A DNA stretch of 64,000 bases from Bin87 sp964347975 (GTDB taxonomy: Bacteria > Chloroflexota > Dehalococcoidia > Lucifugimonadales > UBA3495): contig CAYGAY010000005.1 of the NCBI GenBank assembly GCA_964347975.1, positions 71,050-135,049 on the forward strand, given 5' to 3'. A program made the translations under genes and the position numbers. How positions within the stretch are numbered: the stretch's first letter is position 1; each line of letters starts with the position of its first letter. The notes beneath the pieces were generated by a model. That model worked only from the letters and a program-made list of their open reading frames with translations. It was not told the origin of the DNA and made no database searches. Below are positions 8,905 to 17,544 of this stretch, one piece after another.

Positions 8905-9345
8905 ATGGCCGCTACTCCATCCGACGTTGAATCTATCACGATGTCTGTTACCGCATCAGGGGTTCCCGTGCGGGTAGTACCCAACGGGTGGCGTCCCAAG
9001 GAAGACTGCCTGACGCTGGCCGTTGACGAACTGGCCTGGCTGGACCAGTTTCGGGCGCGGCTGCTGGAGGAGTTTTCCGAGGAAGTAGAAGACATCATCG
9101 TGTACGGGTTTCGGGCGCGGGGTTTTGCTGACACGGACCTGGGAATGGACGTGCTGGCGGTGGTCGGGGAAGGGCATTCGGCAGCGGGCGAGCAAATCAG
9201 CGACCTGGGGTATGACGTGTCGCTCGCAGTCGGTGGCGGATTTCCCAACGTCCACACCTTGACGCGAGCGGAATGGGAAAAGAAAAAGCGGAACGGCGGG
9301 TATTACTATCGCGCGCCCAGCAGCGAAGGCATTAGCGTACTATGA
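8905..9345 (+). CDS. MNT-type nucleotidyltransferase-fold protein (probably catalytically degenerate antitoxin)
   Basis: 146 residues. YGFRARGFADTDLGMDVL (about residues 67-84) matches the G-S-x-A-R-G...S-D-x-D signature of minimal nucleotidyltransferases. Here the Ser is Phe, the first metal-binding Asp is Gly (G80), and only D82 remains, so AMP-transfer activity is doubtful. ATG at 8905 is preferred over 8902 because the GGAGGA ribosome site ends at 8900. It overlaps the next gene (HEPN) by ATGA, the usual arrangement of MNT-HEPN toxin-antitoxin pairs, where the MNT protein neutralises the HEPN toxin. The pair function is inferred from family knowledge. Confidence 0.7.
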   Translation: MAATPSDVESITMSVTASGVPVRVVPNGWRPKEDCLTLAVDELAWLDQFRARLLEEFSEEVEDIIVYGFRARGFADTDLGMDVLAVVGEGHSAAGEQISDLGYDVSLAVGGGFPNVHTLTRAEWEKKKRNGGYYYRAPSSEGISVL

Positions 9346-9749
9346 GCGTGGAAGCTGCCCTGCCGGAATGGCGTAGAGCGCAGTCCGCTTTGGGAGCATC
9401 CCGGTCGTGCCAGCGTGACGGGTACTATGCGGATGCGGTCTCGCGGGCCTACTACGCGGTTTTACACGCTGCCAAAGCGATGCTTGCATATAACGGTTTT
9501 GGCGTGCCTAATACCCATGACGGCGTGAGCAACCGGTTCGGCCTGCACATTGCGAGGACAGGATTGATAGAACGACATTTTGCCTCCGAGATTGGCAGAT
9601 TATATGACCTTCGCAATCGGGCGGACTATGTAGTTGACGCTGTATTTGGCGAAGCAGACGCCCAAGACGCAATAGCGCGGGCCGAGGCATTTCTCAACCG
9701 GCTTCATACGCTTTTGGCTACCGCGATTACTACCGAAGAGTTGGGATGA
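9342..9749 (+). CDS. HEPN-domain protein (UPF0332-like), putative toxin partner
   Basis: 135-residue all-helical protein. SRAYYAVLHAAKAML (about residues 29-43), THDGVSNRFG and LRNRADY (about 90-96) are the recognisable blocks of the HEPN/UPF0332 family. The R-x4-6-H RNase motif of toxic HEPN proteins is not visible; the equivalent region is LRNRADYV. It is translationally coupled to the MNT-fold gene by a 4-base overlap. It could be a toxin restrained by its neighbour or a non-toxic HEPN scaffold. Confidence 0.7.
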   Translation: MSVEAALPEWRRAQSALGASRSCQRDGYYADAVSRAYYAVLHAAKAMLAYNGFGVPNTHDGVSNRFGLHIARTGLIERHFASEIGRLYDLRNRADYVVDAVFGEADAQDAIARAEAFLNRLHTLLATAITTEELG

Positions 9750-9820
9750 ATTACCGGAGCGACCCGTGGGCCGCCCCGGAGCCAACCGCTTCCAGCGCAC
9801 CGGATGCGCTTCACCGCCGG

Positions 9821-10429
9821 CTAGCGGTGGCCGCGGAATCCGCGTTTGCCCCCGTCGAAGTCGCCGTGGAAGCGGGAACGGGTTGCGCTGATTTCAGGGA
9901 GGAAGTCGGGCCGCTCGTCGTGCCAGGCAGCGATGGCGTCGGCCTGCTCCTGGGTCAGATGATCCTTCGTTACCAGCCGCTCCAGCAGGGTCGCCATCTT
10001 TGCGGAGTCTGCGGAGCGGGCAGCGAGGTGCGCCAGCTTGCCGGTGTAGTCGGGCCGGGAAACGAACCAAGCTACGGCGTCATCAGCCTGTTCCTGAGTG
10101 ATTGTCGCGTCGGCAACCAGCGCGTCGGCGCGTGCGGCGAACCGTGCGTCGCCCTGCTCGTTGCGGGCCGTCCTGAAAGCTGCTTCCAGCGTTTCCCGCT
10201 CTACGCCGATAATTTCGGCTACCCGCGCCATCACGTCGGCCTTGCCGCCGTTCCGCAGATGGTTGCCGCTTCGGTCGTAGTCATGGCCGTAGCGGAGACC
10301 GTTGATCGCGCTATCGCCCGGCCCGCTGGCTGCGAAGACCGCTCCGGATGCCAGACCCACGGCCAGCAGCGCCACCGTCGCCGCTACGACCAACCAGCGC
10401 TTCCTGATGCTGCGAATCCTGTTGAACAT
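9821..10429 (-). CDS. Secreted helical protein with two EQAD repeats, two-component-system partner
   Basis: 202 residues, not assigned to a named family. An N-terminal signal peptide or anchor (arginine-rich start, then VVAATVALLAVGLASGAVFA, about residues 14-33) precedes a helical domain with two similar units: ITQEQADDAVAWFVSRPDY and LTQEQADAIAAWHDERPDF. The tail is rich in Gly, Arg, Phe and His. A strong ribosome site (GGGAGGTAAA) precedes the ATG. It lies 98 bases downstream of the histidine kinase on the same strand, so it is probably in the operon as an extracytoplasmic target or accessory sensor; this role is inferred from position only. Confidence 0.75.
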   Translation of the reverse strand: MFNRIRSIRKRWLVVAATVALLAVGLASGAVFAASGPGDSAINGLRYGHDYDRSGNHLRNGGKADVMARVAEIIGVERETLEAAFRTARNEQGDARFAARADALVADATITQEQADDAVAWFVSRPDYTGKLAHLAARSADSAKMATLLERLVTKDHLTQEQADAIAAWHDERPDFLPEISATRSRFHGDFDGGKRGFRGHR

Positions 10430-10527
10430 TTTACCTCCCGACGCCGCCGCAAATTTTTGGTTTCGTCAGTAGCCGGCGGCTTTGATTGCGGACAGGATAA
10501 GCCGGGGATGTTAAGAAATTATCAAAG

Positions 10528-11958
10528 TTATTCATCATGGGATGCCGGCAGGTCAAACCCGAAACGGCTGCCCTGGCCGGCCCCGCTCTCCGCCCACATG
10601 GTTCCGCCGTGGGCTTCTACCAGTTGGCGGGCGATGGTCAGGCCGAGGCCGGCGCCTCCGGTGGCGCGGTCTCGCGAGGGGTCAACCCGATACAGACGGT
10701 CAAAGACGTGGGGCAGCGATTCGGCGGGAATGCCCGCGCCGGAATCGGCTGCCACTACTCGCGCCCCATCGCCGTGCCGGAAAACGGAAAGGGCCACCGT
10801 TCCGCCGGGCGGAGTGTGCCGTATGGCGTTATCAACCAAATTGCCCATGACCTGTGCAATCCGCAGCCGGTCCAAGTTCAGCGAGGGCAGTCCGTCCTCA
10901 ACTTCCGCCGTCAGCAGGACCGACTCCCCTTCGGCCCGGGGGCGGAAAGACGACGCGACCTGCGTCACTACATCGGCGATGGATTCCGGTTCCAACACCA
11001 ACTGCAACTCTTTCGCCTCCGTCTCGGCCAGCAGCCTGAGGTCGTTGACCAGGCGGGTCAGGTAAAGGGCCTGCCGGTGCACCGTCTCCAGGGTGGCGGC
11101 GTCCGGCTCCAGCAATCCGTCCTGCAACGCTTCAATATGTCCCTGGATATTGGTCAGAGGCGTCCGCAGCTCGTGGGCCACGTCGGATACCATGCTGCGA
11201 CGCTGACGCTCGGAATCTTCCAGGGCGTCGGCCATGGCGTTGAAAGCATGGCCCAGTTCGGCGATCTCGTCGCTGCCCTTCACCTCTACTCTGCTGGATA
11301 AGTCGCCGCCGCCCAAAGCCCGCGCCGCCACCGTCAGGTTGCCGATGGAACCGAGGGCCCGGCGGGACAGCAGCAGCACCAGCAGGATGCCGACGGCGCC
11401 GGCGGCCAATCCCGACCATATTAATGACTGGTTGACCGCTTCGGCAAACCCGGCCAGCCGGGGTTCCGCATGCTGCGACTCCGTCCCATCATGGTCATCG
11501 GAGATTGGTGCAAGGACGCCCCCGCGTCCTCGCGGCGCCACCAACACCGAACCCACCTGGACGTTATCCGAAACTACCGGCGTGAAGTGGCGAGGCGGCG
11601 GCAGGGGCGCGTTATGCTTTAGCCGCCGCCCCCGGCCGTCGCGCCGGTCTCGTAAATATCTGCTGTCGCCGACCACGCTGCCGCCGGCGTCCAGGGCCAC
11701 CACCTCTCGCTCCGTCTGAAAGCTGACCCGTTCAATAAACTCCTGCGCGCCGGTCCAGCCGCCGTTGGCGCGGTAGAAGTCAGCCAGGGCCACGGTGATG
11801 CGTTTGGCTCGCGCCCGGTCCTGTTCCGCCTGGATCTGGGCCACCTCCCGGTGGGCGGTCAGGCTGGTAAATAAGCCAACTGCCCCGGTGGACAAGGCCA
11901 GGATAACGGCAAACCCTACGATAAGGCGCAGTTGGAGGCCGAATCTCCAGCTAGGCAT
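10528..11958 (-). CDS. Membrane sensor histidine kinase (HAMP-HisKA-HATPase)
   Basis: 476 residues. Two membrane helices (about 11-31 and 177-199) flank an extracytoplasmic sensor of about 145 residues. Then come HAMP (about 200-252), the phosphoacceptor His262 in VAHELRTPL, and the ATP-binding domain with N box NLVDNAIRHTPPGG, G1 DSGAGIP and G2 GGAGLGLTIA. It autophosphorylates and passes phosphate to the response regulator encoded just upstream, whose stop overlaps this start by 8 bases. The family resembles BaeS/EnvZ-type kinases. The signal is unknown; the sensor domain has an Arg/Asp-rich stretch (RRDGRGRRLKH) of unclear meaning. Confidence 0.93.
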   Translation of the reverse strand: MPSWRFGLQLRLIVGFAVILALSTGAVGLFTSLTAHREVAQIQAEQDRARAKRITVALADFYRANGGWTGAQEFIERVSFQTEREVVALDAGGSVVGDSRYLRDRRDGRGRRLKHNAPLPPPRHFTPVVSDNVQVGSVLVAPRGRGGVLAPISDDHDGTESQHAEPRLAGFAEAVNQSLIWSGLAAGAVGILLVLLLSRRALGSIGNLTVAARALGGGDLSSRVEVKGSDEIAELGHAFNAMADALEDSERQRRSMVSDVAHELRTPLTNIQGHIEALQDGLLEPDAATLETVHRQALYLTRLVNDLRLLAETEAKELQLVLEPESIADVVTQVASSFRPRAEGESVLLTAEVEDGLPSLNLDRLRIAQVMGNLVDNAIRHTPPGGTVALSVFRHGDGARVVAADSGAGIPAESLPHVFDRLYRVDPSRDRATGGAGLGLTIARQLVEAHGGTMWAESGAGQGSRFGFDLPASHDE

Positions 11959-12637
11959 TGCCGAACCGATAGCCTACGCCGTGAACCGTTTGCACGTAGC
12001 GCGGCTTCTTGCTGTCAGGCTCAATCTTGCGGCGGAGATTGGCGACGTGGACATCCACCGTGCGGTCAAAGCCGTCGAAGTCATAGCCAAAAACGCCGTC
12101 AATAATCTGGTCACGGGTGAACGTCCGGCCCGGCTCTCCGGCGAGCATGGTCAACATGCGAAACTCGGTAGGGGTCAAGGCCGGTTTGGTTTCGCCCAGG
12201 CTTATCGACCTGGCGTTGATGTCGATGGTCAAGCCGTCATATTCCAGACGGGACGGGCTGGCCCCGGTCTGCCGGGCGGTTCGCCGGAGCACGGCCCGCG
12301 CCCGGGCGGCCAGCTCTCGCGGGCTGAACGGCTTGACGATATAGTCGTCGGCGCCCAGGTCCAGGCCGGCCAGCCGGTCTTCCTCATCCGCCCGGGCGGT
12401 GGCCATGATGATGGGCACGTCCGACTCCTCGCGCAGCGCCCGGCACACTGCCATTCCGTCCAGACGGGGCAGCATCAAGTCCAGCACAATCAAATCCGGA
12501 CCCAACTGTCGAGCGGCGCGCAGGCCGCTGATGCCGTCGCCGGCAGCGGTAACCCGGTGGCCGTCCCGCTCCAGGTACAGGCTGACGATGCGGGCGATGC
12601 CGGGGTCATCTTCGATTACCAGGATGTCGCTGGCCAT
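11951..12637 (-). CDS. OmpR-family response regulator
   Basis: 228 residues. The receiver domain carries the acidic pocket ED-D (residues 9-11), phosphoacceptor Asp53 in LIVLDLMLP and Lys102 in YIVKPF. The winged-helix DNA-binding domain covers about 130-226 (LTPTEFRML, RTVDVHVANLRRKI, TVHGVGYRF). I start at ATG 12637 rather than GTG 12652: GAGAG lies upstream at good spacing and the receiver begins immediately. It is the first gene of the regulator-kinase-secreted protein operon and divergent from the MmeI-like gene. Confidence 0.93.
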   Translation of the reverse strand: MASDILVIEDDPGIARIVSLYLERDGHRVTAAGDGISGLRAARQLGPDLIVLDLMLPRLDGMAVCRALREESDVPIIMATARADEEDRLAGLDLGADDYIVKPFSPRELAARARAVLRRTARQTGASPSRLEYDGLTIDINARSISLGETKPALTPTEFRMLTMLAGEPGRTFTRDQIIDGVFGYDFDGFDRTVDVHVANLRRKIEPDSKKPRYVQTVHGVGYRFGNA

Positions 12638-12698
12638 AACGGCGTCTCTCACGAAGCGGCAATCGCCCTATGCTCGCAAAAGGCAATCCGACACGTGT

Positions 12699-12704
12699 AA
12701 TTTA
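12699..12704 (-). promoter_or_regulatory. Extended -10 for the two-component operon
   Basis: The minus strand reads GTTTGTGGTAAATTAC, identical in its core to the box at 8810-8815. It sits about 62 bases before the regulator start at 12637. Confidence 0.5.
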
Positions 12705-12749
12705 CCACAAACAAGTGACGGCGGCAGGGGCCGGGAAATGTTTGTCAAA

Positions 12750-12758
12750 TGCTAGAAT
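12750..12758 (+). promoter_or_regulatory. Extended -10 (TGCTAGAAT) for the MmeI-like gene
   Basis: TGC-TAGAAT about 27 bases before the ATG at 12785, forming a divergent promoter pair with 12699-12704. AAGGAG (12764-12769) is the only ribosome-site candidate and lies unusually far (about 15 bases) from the ATG. Confidence 0.5.
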
Positions 12759-12784
12759 TGCAAAAGGAGCAAGCATAAGTCAGC

Positions 12785-15634
12785 ATGACCCCGCAGGAGT
12801 TCATCGCCAAGTGGCGCCGCAGCCGAGGGCAGGAATCCGCCGGCGCGCAGGAATGGTTCCTTGACCTGTGCCGCGTGGTGGAGCACCCCACGCCGGCGGA
12901 GCTCGACTCGCGGCAGGAGTGGTACACCTTCGAGCGCTCGGTGCGCGAATCCACCGGACGCCGTGGCCGCGCCGACGTGTACAAGCGCGGCTACTTCGCC
13001 TGGGAGTTCAAGGGGCTGCACCGGGATTTGGACGAGGCGTATCGCCAACTGCTGCGCTACCGAGAAGCGTTGAACAACCCGCCTCTACTGGTGGCGTCCG
13101 ATTTCCAGACCATCCGAATACATACCAACTTCACTAACAAGGTGTCCGTCGTCCATGAGATTCGGTTGGATAACCTGCACGAACCAGAATGGCTGGACGT
13201 ACTGCGCCGGGTCTTTCACGAACCTGAGACACTGGAACCGGACATCACTCCCAACGACGTCACTGAGGCCACCGCCAACACTTTCGCCGCCATCGCTCAA
13301 TCAATGCGCCAGCGCGGCGCCGACCCGCTGGAGGTCGCCCGGTTCCTGAATCGGCTGGTGTTCTGCTTTTTCGCGCAGGACGTGGGGTTGCTGCCGGAAC
13401 GGGTACTATCGAGGCTTTGCGAAAATTACCAGTCCAACCCTGCTGAGTTCGACCGGGGCGTGCGGGAGTTGTTCCTGCGCATGAACGAGGGCGGACGGTT
13501 CGGTTTTAACCCAATTCGCCATTTCAATGGCGATTTGTTCAAAAAGCCGGACACCGTTCTGATGGAACTTTCCGAACTGGAACGGCTGGCCGAAGCTACC
13601 GAACGAAACTGGGCACACATTGAGCCATCCATATTCGGCACGTTGTTTGAGCGGGTGGTTGATCCGGACAAGGAAGTCCTGATTGGCGCGGAATACACCA
13701 CCGAGGCGGACATCCTTACCGTGGTCGAGCCGGTGATGATGCGTCCCTTACAGGCCGAATGGTACCGAGTGGAAGCCGAGGTCGCCGTGATGATGATGCC
13801 GGGCGACCAGCGGGACGATGCCCGGATTCGCCAGGCGCTCCAGGACTTTCAGGGGAGGCTGTCCTCAGTGCGGGTACTGGATCCGGCCTGTGGCAGCGGC
13901 AACTTCCTGTACGTTGCTTTACGGCAACTTCACGACTTAGAAAAGACGGTGCTGACGCGGGCCGCCGACCTGGGGCTGCGCGGATTTTTGCCCGAAGTAT
14001 CGCCGGAGCAATGCTGCGGCATCGAACTCAACGAGTACGCCAGCAACCTGGCCCGTACCGCCCTCTGGATTGGGCATCTGCAATGGCTGATTGAAAACGG
14101 CCACCAATACAACCGGGAGCCTATCTTGGGTTCCTTGAACACCATTGAGTGCCGCGACGCGATCGTTGATATGACCGACCCGGAGCGGCCGGCGGAACCG
14201 GAATGGCCGGGGGCGGACTACATTGTGGGCAACCCGCCTTTCCTGGGTCACGTTCCCTTCCGGGAACGCCTAGGCGACCAATACGCCGACGCGATTTATG
14301 CCCTTTACGGCAACCGCATTCCCAACTCCAGCGACCTGTGCTGCTACTGGTTTGAAAAGACACGCGCAATGATTGAGGCCGGCGACGCGAAGCGGGCCGG
14401 GCTGCTGGCGACGCAGGCGATACGGTTCCAGTCCAACCGAGCGGCGCTGGAGCGAATCAAGGAAACGGGCGACATATTCAACGTGGTGTCAGACCAAGAA
14501 TGGAAGCCCAACGACCCACCGGACAGCAGCGAAAACGGCAACGGCGAAAGCCACAGCCATGACACCGGAAACGGAGCCAATGGCAACGGTAATGGCCAAA
14601 ACGGCATACGTCCGCCGGCCAACGTCCATATTTCCATCATCTGCTTTGACGACGGGAGCGAGACGACGCGCTCGTTGGACGGTGAGCGTGTCAACAACAT
14701 CAACCCCGATCTCACCGGCGGAGCGGACTTGACGCGGGCCCGGCGGCTGGCGGAGAACGCCGGCGTCAGCTTTATGGGCGACATCAAGGTTGGCCCCTTC
14801 GAAATCACCCGCGAGGTTGCCGAAGCGATGCTGCGCCAGCCCAACCCCCACGGGCGGCCCAACAGCGACGTCATCAAACGCTGGATGATAGGACGGGACA
14901 TTAATCAGGTATCCCGCGATATGTGGATAATAGACTTCGGCGTTGATATGTCTGAAGAGGATGCTGCATTGTATGAAGTGCCTTTTGAGTATGTCGTTGC
15001 TAACGTAAAGCCGGAGCGAATCAAGAACAGAATGCCCCGCCGGGCGGAACGTTGGTGGCTGCATGGTTCAGCAGCTCCGCAGATGCGCCAGGCATTAGTC
15101 GGCTTGCCCCGGTATATCGGCACCAGCCTAACTTCACGGCACCGCATATTTGCCTACATTGACGGCGACGTTCTGCCCGACGCAACCATTATCATATTCG
15201 CACGGGATGACGACTATTTCTTTGGCGTACTGCAAAGCCGGATACATCTGGCTTGGGCGTCGGGAACGGGGACGCAGTTAGAGGACAGGCCGCGCTACAC
15301 GCCCACCACCTGCTTTGAAACCTTCCCGTTCCCGGAACCAACCGACGAGCAGCGGACGGCTATCGCCACCGCCGCCTACGAGCTGAACCGGCTGCGGGAG
15401 AATTGGCTTAACCCCACCGATTTGTTCGGCAATGCGGCGCTGGACGCCGACCAGTTGCGCCGCCGGACCCTAACCAACCTGTACAACCAGTACCCGGCGT
15501 GGCTGGCCAACGCCCACGAGCGTCTGGACGCGGCGGTGGCGGACGCCTACGGCTGGCCGGCGGACTTGCCCGAAGGGGAGGCGCTGGAACGACTGCTGGC
15601 CCTGAACCTGGAACGCGCTGCGAGCGAGGGCTGA
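12785..15634 (+). CDS. MmeI-like type IIL restriction-modification enzyme (nuclease and adenine methyltransferase in one chain)
   Basis: 949 residues, close to MmeI (919). The N-terminal PD-(D/E)XK nuclease shows Asp64-x9-Glu74-Phe-Lys76 (ADVYKRGYFAWEFKG), the same spacing as in MmeI. After a helical linker comes methyltransferase motif I, LDPACGSGNF (365-374), and motif IV, NPPF (483-486), for adenine-N6 methylation. The C-terminal third should hold the target-recognition domain. MmeI-type enzymes methylate one strand and cut about 20 bp from the site; whether this one cuts is untested. Oddity: an Asn/Gly-rich stretch (about residues 579-608) interrupts the domain after motif IV. It needs no partner gene and none is present. 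Convergent with the dehydratase gene, 25 bases apart. Confidence 0.9.
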   Translation: MTPQEFIAKWRRSRGQESAGAQEWFLDLCRVVEHPTPAELDSRQEWYTFERSVRESTGRRGRADVYKRGYFAWEFKGLHRDLDEAYRQLLRYREALNNPPLLVASDFQTIRIHTNFTNKVSVVHEIRLDNLHEPEWLDVLRRVFHEPETLEPDITPNDVTEATANTFAAIAQSMRQRGADPLEVARFLNRLVFCFFAQDVGLLPERVLSRLCENYQSNPAEFDRGVRELFLRMNEGGRFGFNPIRHFNGDLFKKPDTVLMELSELERLAEATERNWAHIEPSIFGTLFERVVDPDKEVLIGAEYTTEADILTVVEPVMMRPLQAEWYRVEAEVAVMMMPGDQRDDARIRQALQDFQGRLSSVRVLDPACGSGNFLYVALRQLHDLEKTVLTRAADLGLRGFLPEVSPEQCCGIELNEYASNLARTALWIGHLQWLIENGHQYNREPILGSLNTIECRDAIVDMTDPERPAEPEWPGADYIVGNPPFLGHVPFRERLGDQYADAIYALYGNRIPNSSDLCCYWFEKTRAMIEAGDAKRAGLLATQAIRFQSNRAALERIKETGDIFNVVSDQEWKPNDPPDSSENGNGESHSHDTGNGANGNGNGQNGIRPPANVHISIICFDDGSETTRSLDGERVNNINPDLTGGADLTRARRLAENAGVSFMGDIKVGPFEITREVAEAMLRQPNPHGRPNSDVIKRWMIGRDINQVSRDMWIIDFGVDMSEEDAALYEVPFEYVVANVKPERIKNRMPRRAERWWLHGSAAPQMRQALVGLPRYIGTSLTSRHRIFAYIDGDVLPDATIIIFARDDDYFFGVLQSRIHLAWASGTGTQLEDRPRYTPTTCFETFPFPEPTDEQRTAIATAAYELNRLRENWLNPTDLFGNAALDADQLRRRTLTNLYNQYPAWLANAHERLDAAVADAYGWPADLPEGEALERLLALNLERAASEG

Positions 15635-15659
15635 CCAGCGGATTGCGCTTCGTCGCCGG

Positions 15660-16892
15660 CTAAACCGGCAGTATCGGCGGCGCTTCTTCGGGCAGCGGCA
15701 CATCGCGCAGCGAAAGATGGCTGCCGTCGGTGAACCAGGGATTGCGCGGGTCGCGGGAAGGCAACTGGACGGTGGCCATGCCGGGAGCGGTCACTTCCCC
15801 GCGCTGGTTTTCGGCCCAGATATCCACGTCCACCAGGGCATTGCCGTTGTGGAGGTACTTTCGGGCGACGCGGCCCTTGCAGAACTGGGTGTCGCCATAG
15901 ACGTTGAAGCGACGGGTTTCCACGCGCAGCCGCTTGAGGAAAGCGTCATCGCCCATCCAGTTGGTCATCAGCGTGCCCAGCCACGATACCCGCTGGGGGC
16001 CGTAGTCGTAGGCTCCCGGCACTCCGACGGCTTCGGCCACGGAATCGCGCAGATGCCCAATGCCAGTGTACTCCAGGCCCCCGCCGGATTCGGGGTTGCG
16101 GAAGAAGTGATTGGGGTGTCGCATAGCCTCTCGGAGCAGAACGCCGTGAGCGCTGGAGCGTCCGGTGCCCACCAGGAACGCGCTTACGTCCTGCAACGAC
16201 AGGGGGCCGCGCACTACGGTGGGCAGTTCCTCCCCGATTTCGGTGTCCTCCCAATAGCGGGGCTGACCGCCTCGGGCAGTTTCGTTCAACACCTGCTCGT
16301 CAATGGCGGCCAGTTCGTCCTCGGTGTACTCGTGACGCTTGGGCACGTCGGCGTACTTGCCGCGCTCCCTTGAGGCGCGGCGCTGGTGGCGGGTGCACCA
16401 GCCGACCACGCGGGCCACTACCTCGTCCCGCTGGTTGGAGTAGATGGTCTCCACGTACTGAATGACCAATCGTCCCGAATAGGCGCTCTGTTTTTCCTGC
16501 ACGTCCAGCACCCGCTCCACGCAGTTGACGGCATCGCCGGGACGCAGCGCCCGGAAGAACTCCCAGTCGTTGCCGGCAAAGAACCCATGTACGCCGGGCA
16601 AACCCCAGCGGGTCCGCCCCGACCAGTGCCGCATATAGGGAGCGCAGGGATGGCCGACGACGCTGCCATACTTGGAGTAGGCCGCATATTCCTGGTCGCG
16701 GAACAGCGGGTTGGCATCACCAATGCCGTTGACGAAGTTGAGCATGGTGTCCAGGTTCGCCTGCCGGACATATTGCTCCGTCCGCATTCGCACGCCAATC
16801 ATGGCGCGGGCGGCGGCCAGGGCCTCATCGGATATGCCGCCCTCCACTTCCGGGAGGGTCTCGACAACCTGCTGTTGGGGTTGTTGTGTCAT
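15660..16892 (-). CDS. Double hot-dog MaoC/FAS1-like dehydratase family protein
   Basis: 410 residues. The N-terminal half (about 30-190) resembles FAS1-like dehydratase/MaoC N-terminal domains (FVNGIGDANPLFRD, HGFFAGNDWEFFRALRPGD). The second half (about 215-395) is another hot-dog unit (GPLSLQDVSAFLVGTGRSSA, ending near TAPGMATVQLP). Such proteins hydrate or dehydrate enoyl/hydroxyacyl-CoA esters. It is the last gene of the six-gene operon that starts at 20305 and overlaps the preceding small membrane gene by 4 bases. Substrate unknown; an acyl-CoA made by the upstream CoA-transferases is the likely guess. Confidence 0.8.
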   Translation of the reverse strand: MTQQPQQQVVETLPEVEGGISDEALAAARAMIGVRMRTEQYVRQANLDTMLNFVNGIGDANPLFRDQEYAAYSKYGSVVGHPCAPYMRHWSGRTRWGLPGVHGFFAGNDWEFFRALRPGDAVNCVERVLDVQEKQSAYSGRLVIQYVETIYSNQRDEVVARVVGWCTRHQRRASRERGKYADVPKRHEYTEDELAAIDEQVLNETARGGQPRYWEDTEIGEELPTVVRGPLSLQDVSAFLVGTGRSSAHGVLLREAMRHPNHFFRNPESGGGLEYTGIGHLRDSVAEAVGVPGAYDYGPQRVSWLGTLMTNWMGDDAFLKRLRVETRRFNVYGDTQFCKGRVARKYLHNGNALVDVDIWAENQRGEVTAPGMATVQLPSRDPRNPWFTDGSHLSLRDVPLPEEAPPILPV

Positions 16893-17254
16893 ACTAATAG
16901 CCCTCGGACGGTATTATCGGTGATCTCAAATGCTCCAAAAATGAACATCAACGCAACGTAAAATATCTCCAGGAGCATAAAAAATAGAGGGCCATCCCCA
17001 ATTTGTTGGCCGCTCACTGGAATAGTCTGTTTGAAAACCCGGCGAACCGATTCAACCAAAAGAAGGTAATGGACGATGGCCGCCCCCGCGAACAGATACT
17101 TGATGGCAACTAGCGGCGGGACTTGAGAGCCTGGCCCCAACCTTATGACGTCTTTGTGCAGGTCGGACCCGAAAAGTCCGAAACCTATGATTGCGGTCGC
17201 GATAGTCAATATTGCTACCGCTTGCTTTTGGTAGTAAGCGGACTGTGGATTCAT
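16889..17254 (-). CDS. Small membrane protein, unknown function (121 residues)
   Basis: Three to four hydrophobic segments: VAILTIATAIIGFGLFG, AIKYLFAGAAIVHYLLLV, and FFMLLEIFYVALMFIFGAF. Not recognised. ATG 17254 avoids the 32-base overlap with the previous gene that the longer GTG start (17308) would need. Its stop overlaps the dehydratase start by 4 bases, so it is co-translated with metabolic enzymes. Confidence 0.6.
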   Translation of the reverse strand: MNPQSAYYQKQAVAILTIATAIIGFGLFGSDLHKDVIRLGPGSQVPPLVAIKYLFAGAAIVHYLLLVESVRRVFKQTIPVSGQQIGDGPLFFMLLEIFYVALMFIFGAFEITDNTVRGLLV

Positions 17255-17276
17255 AGCGCCGCCTGCGACCGTTTCT

Positions 17277-17543
17277 TCACTCTTGCCGCCGTCCACGACG
17301 AACGCCACTTACCAAGTAGGCAAGCGCGGCAAACGTCGCCACCGGCGTAATTGTCATGGCCAACCAAATGGCCGGATAGTAAGGCATTCGATACAAAGCA
17401 TAAGCAGTGAGTGTGGTTGCTGCCAAGCCGAACATCAGAGACAGCATGGCCCCCAAACCAGGCATGGTCAGTAGGAAATTATGATTTTTCATTCGTACCG
17501 TCTCCGATAGGTCAGGCGATGCCAACTGCCGTCGCCCGTTCAT
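17277..17543 (-). CDS. Small membrane protein, unknown function (88 residues)
   Basis: Two hydrophobic helices (LGAMLSLMFGLAATTLTAYA and IWLAMTITPVATFAALAYLV) ending in a basic tail GVRRGRRQE (inside-positive). Not recognised. The ATG at 17543 begins one base after the CoA-transferase stop, implying translational coupling; Met18 is an alternative start. Confidence 0.6.
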   Translation of the reverse strand: MNGRRQLASPDLSETVRMKNHNFLLTMPGLGAMLSLMFGLAATTLTAYALYRMPYYPAIWLAMTITPVATFAALAYLVSGVRRGRRQE

Positions 17544-17544
17544 C

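Noticed and set aside
9746..11065. 439-codon plus-strand frame
   Set aside because: Opposes the secreted protein and histidine kinase genes, both clearly coding on the minus strand.
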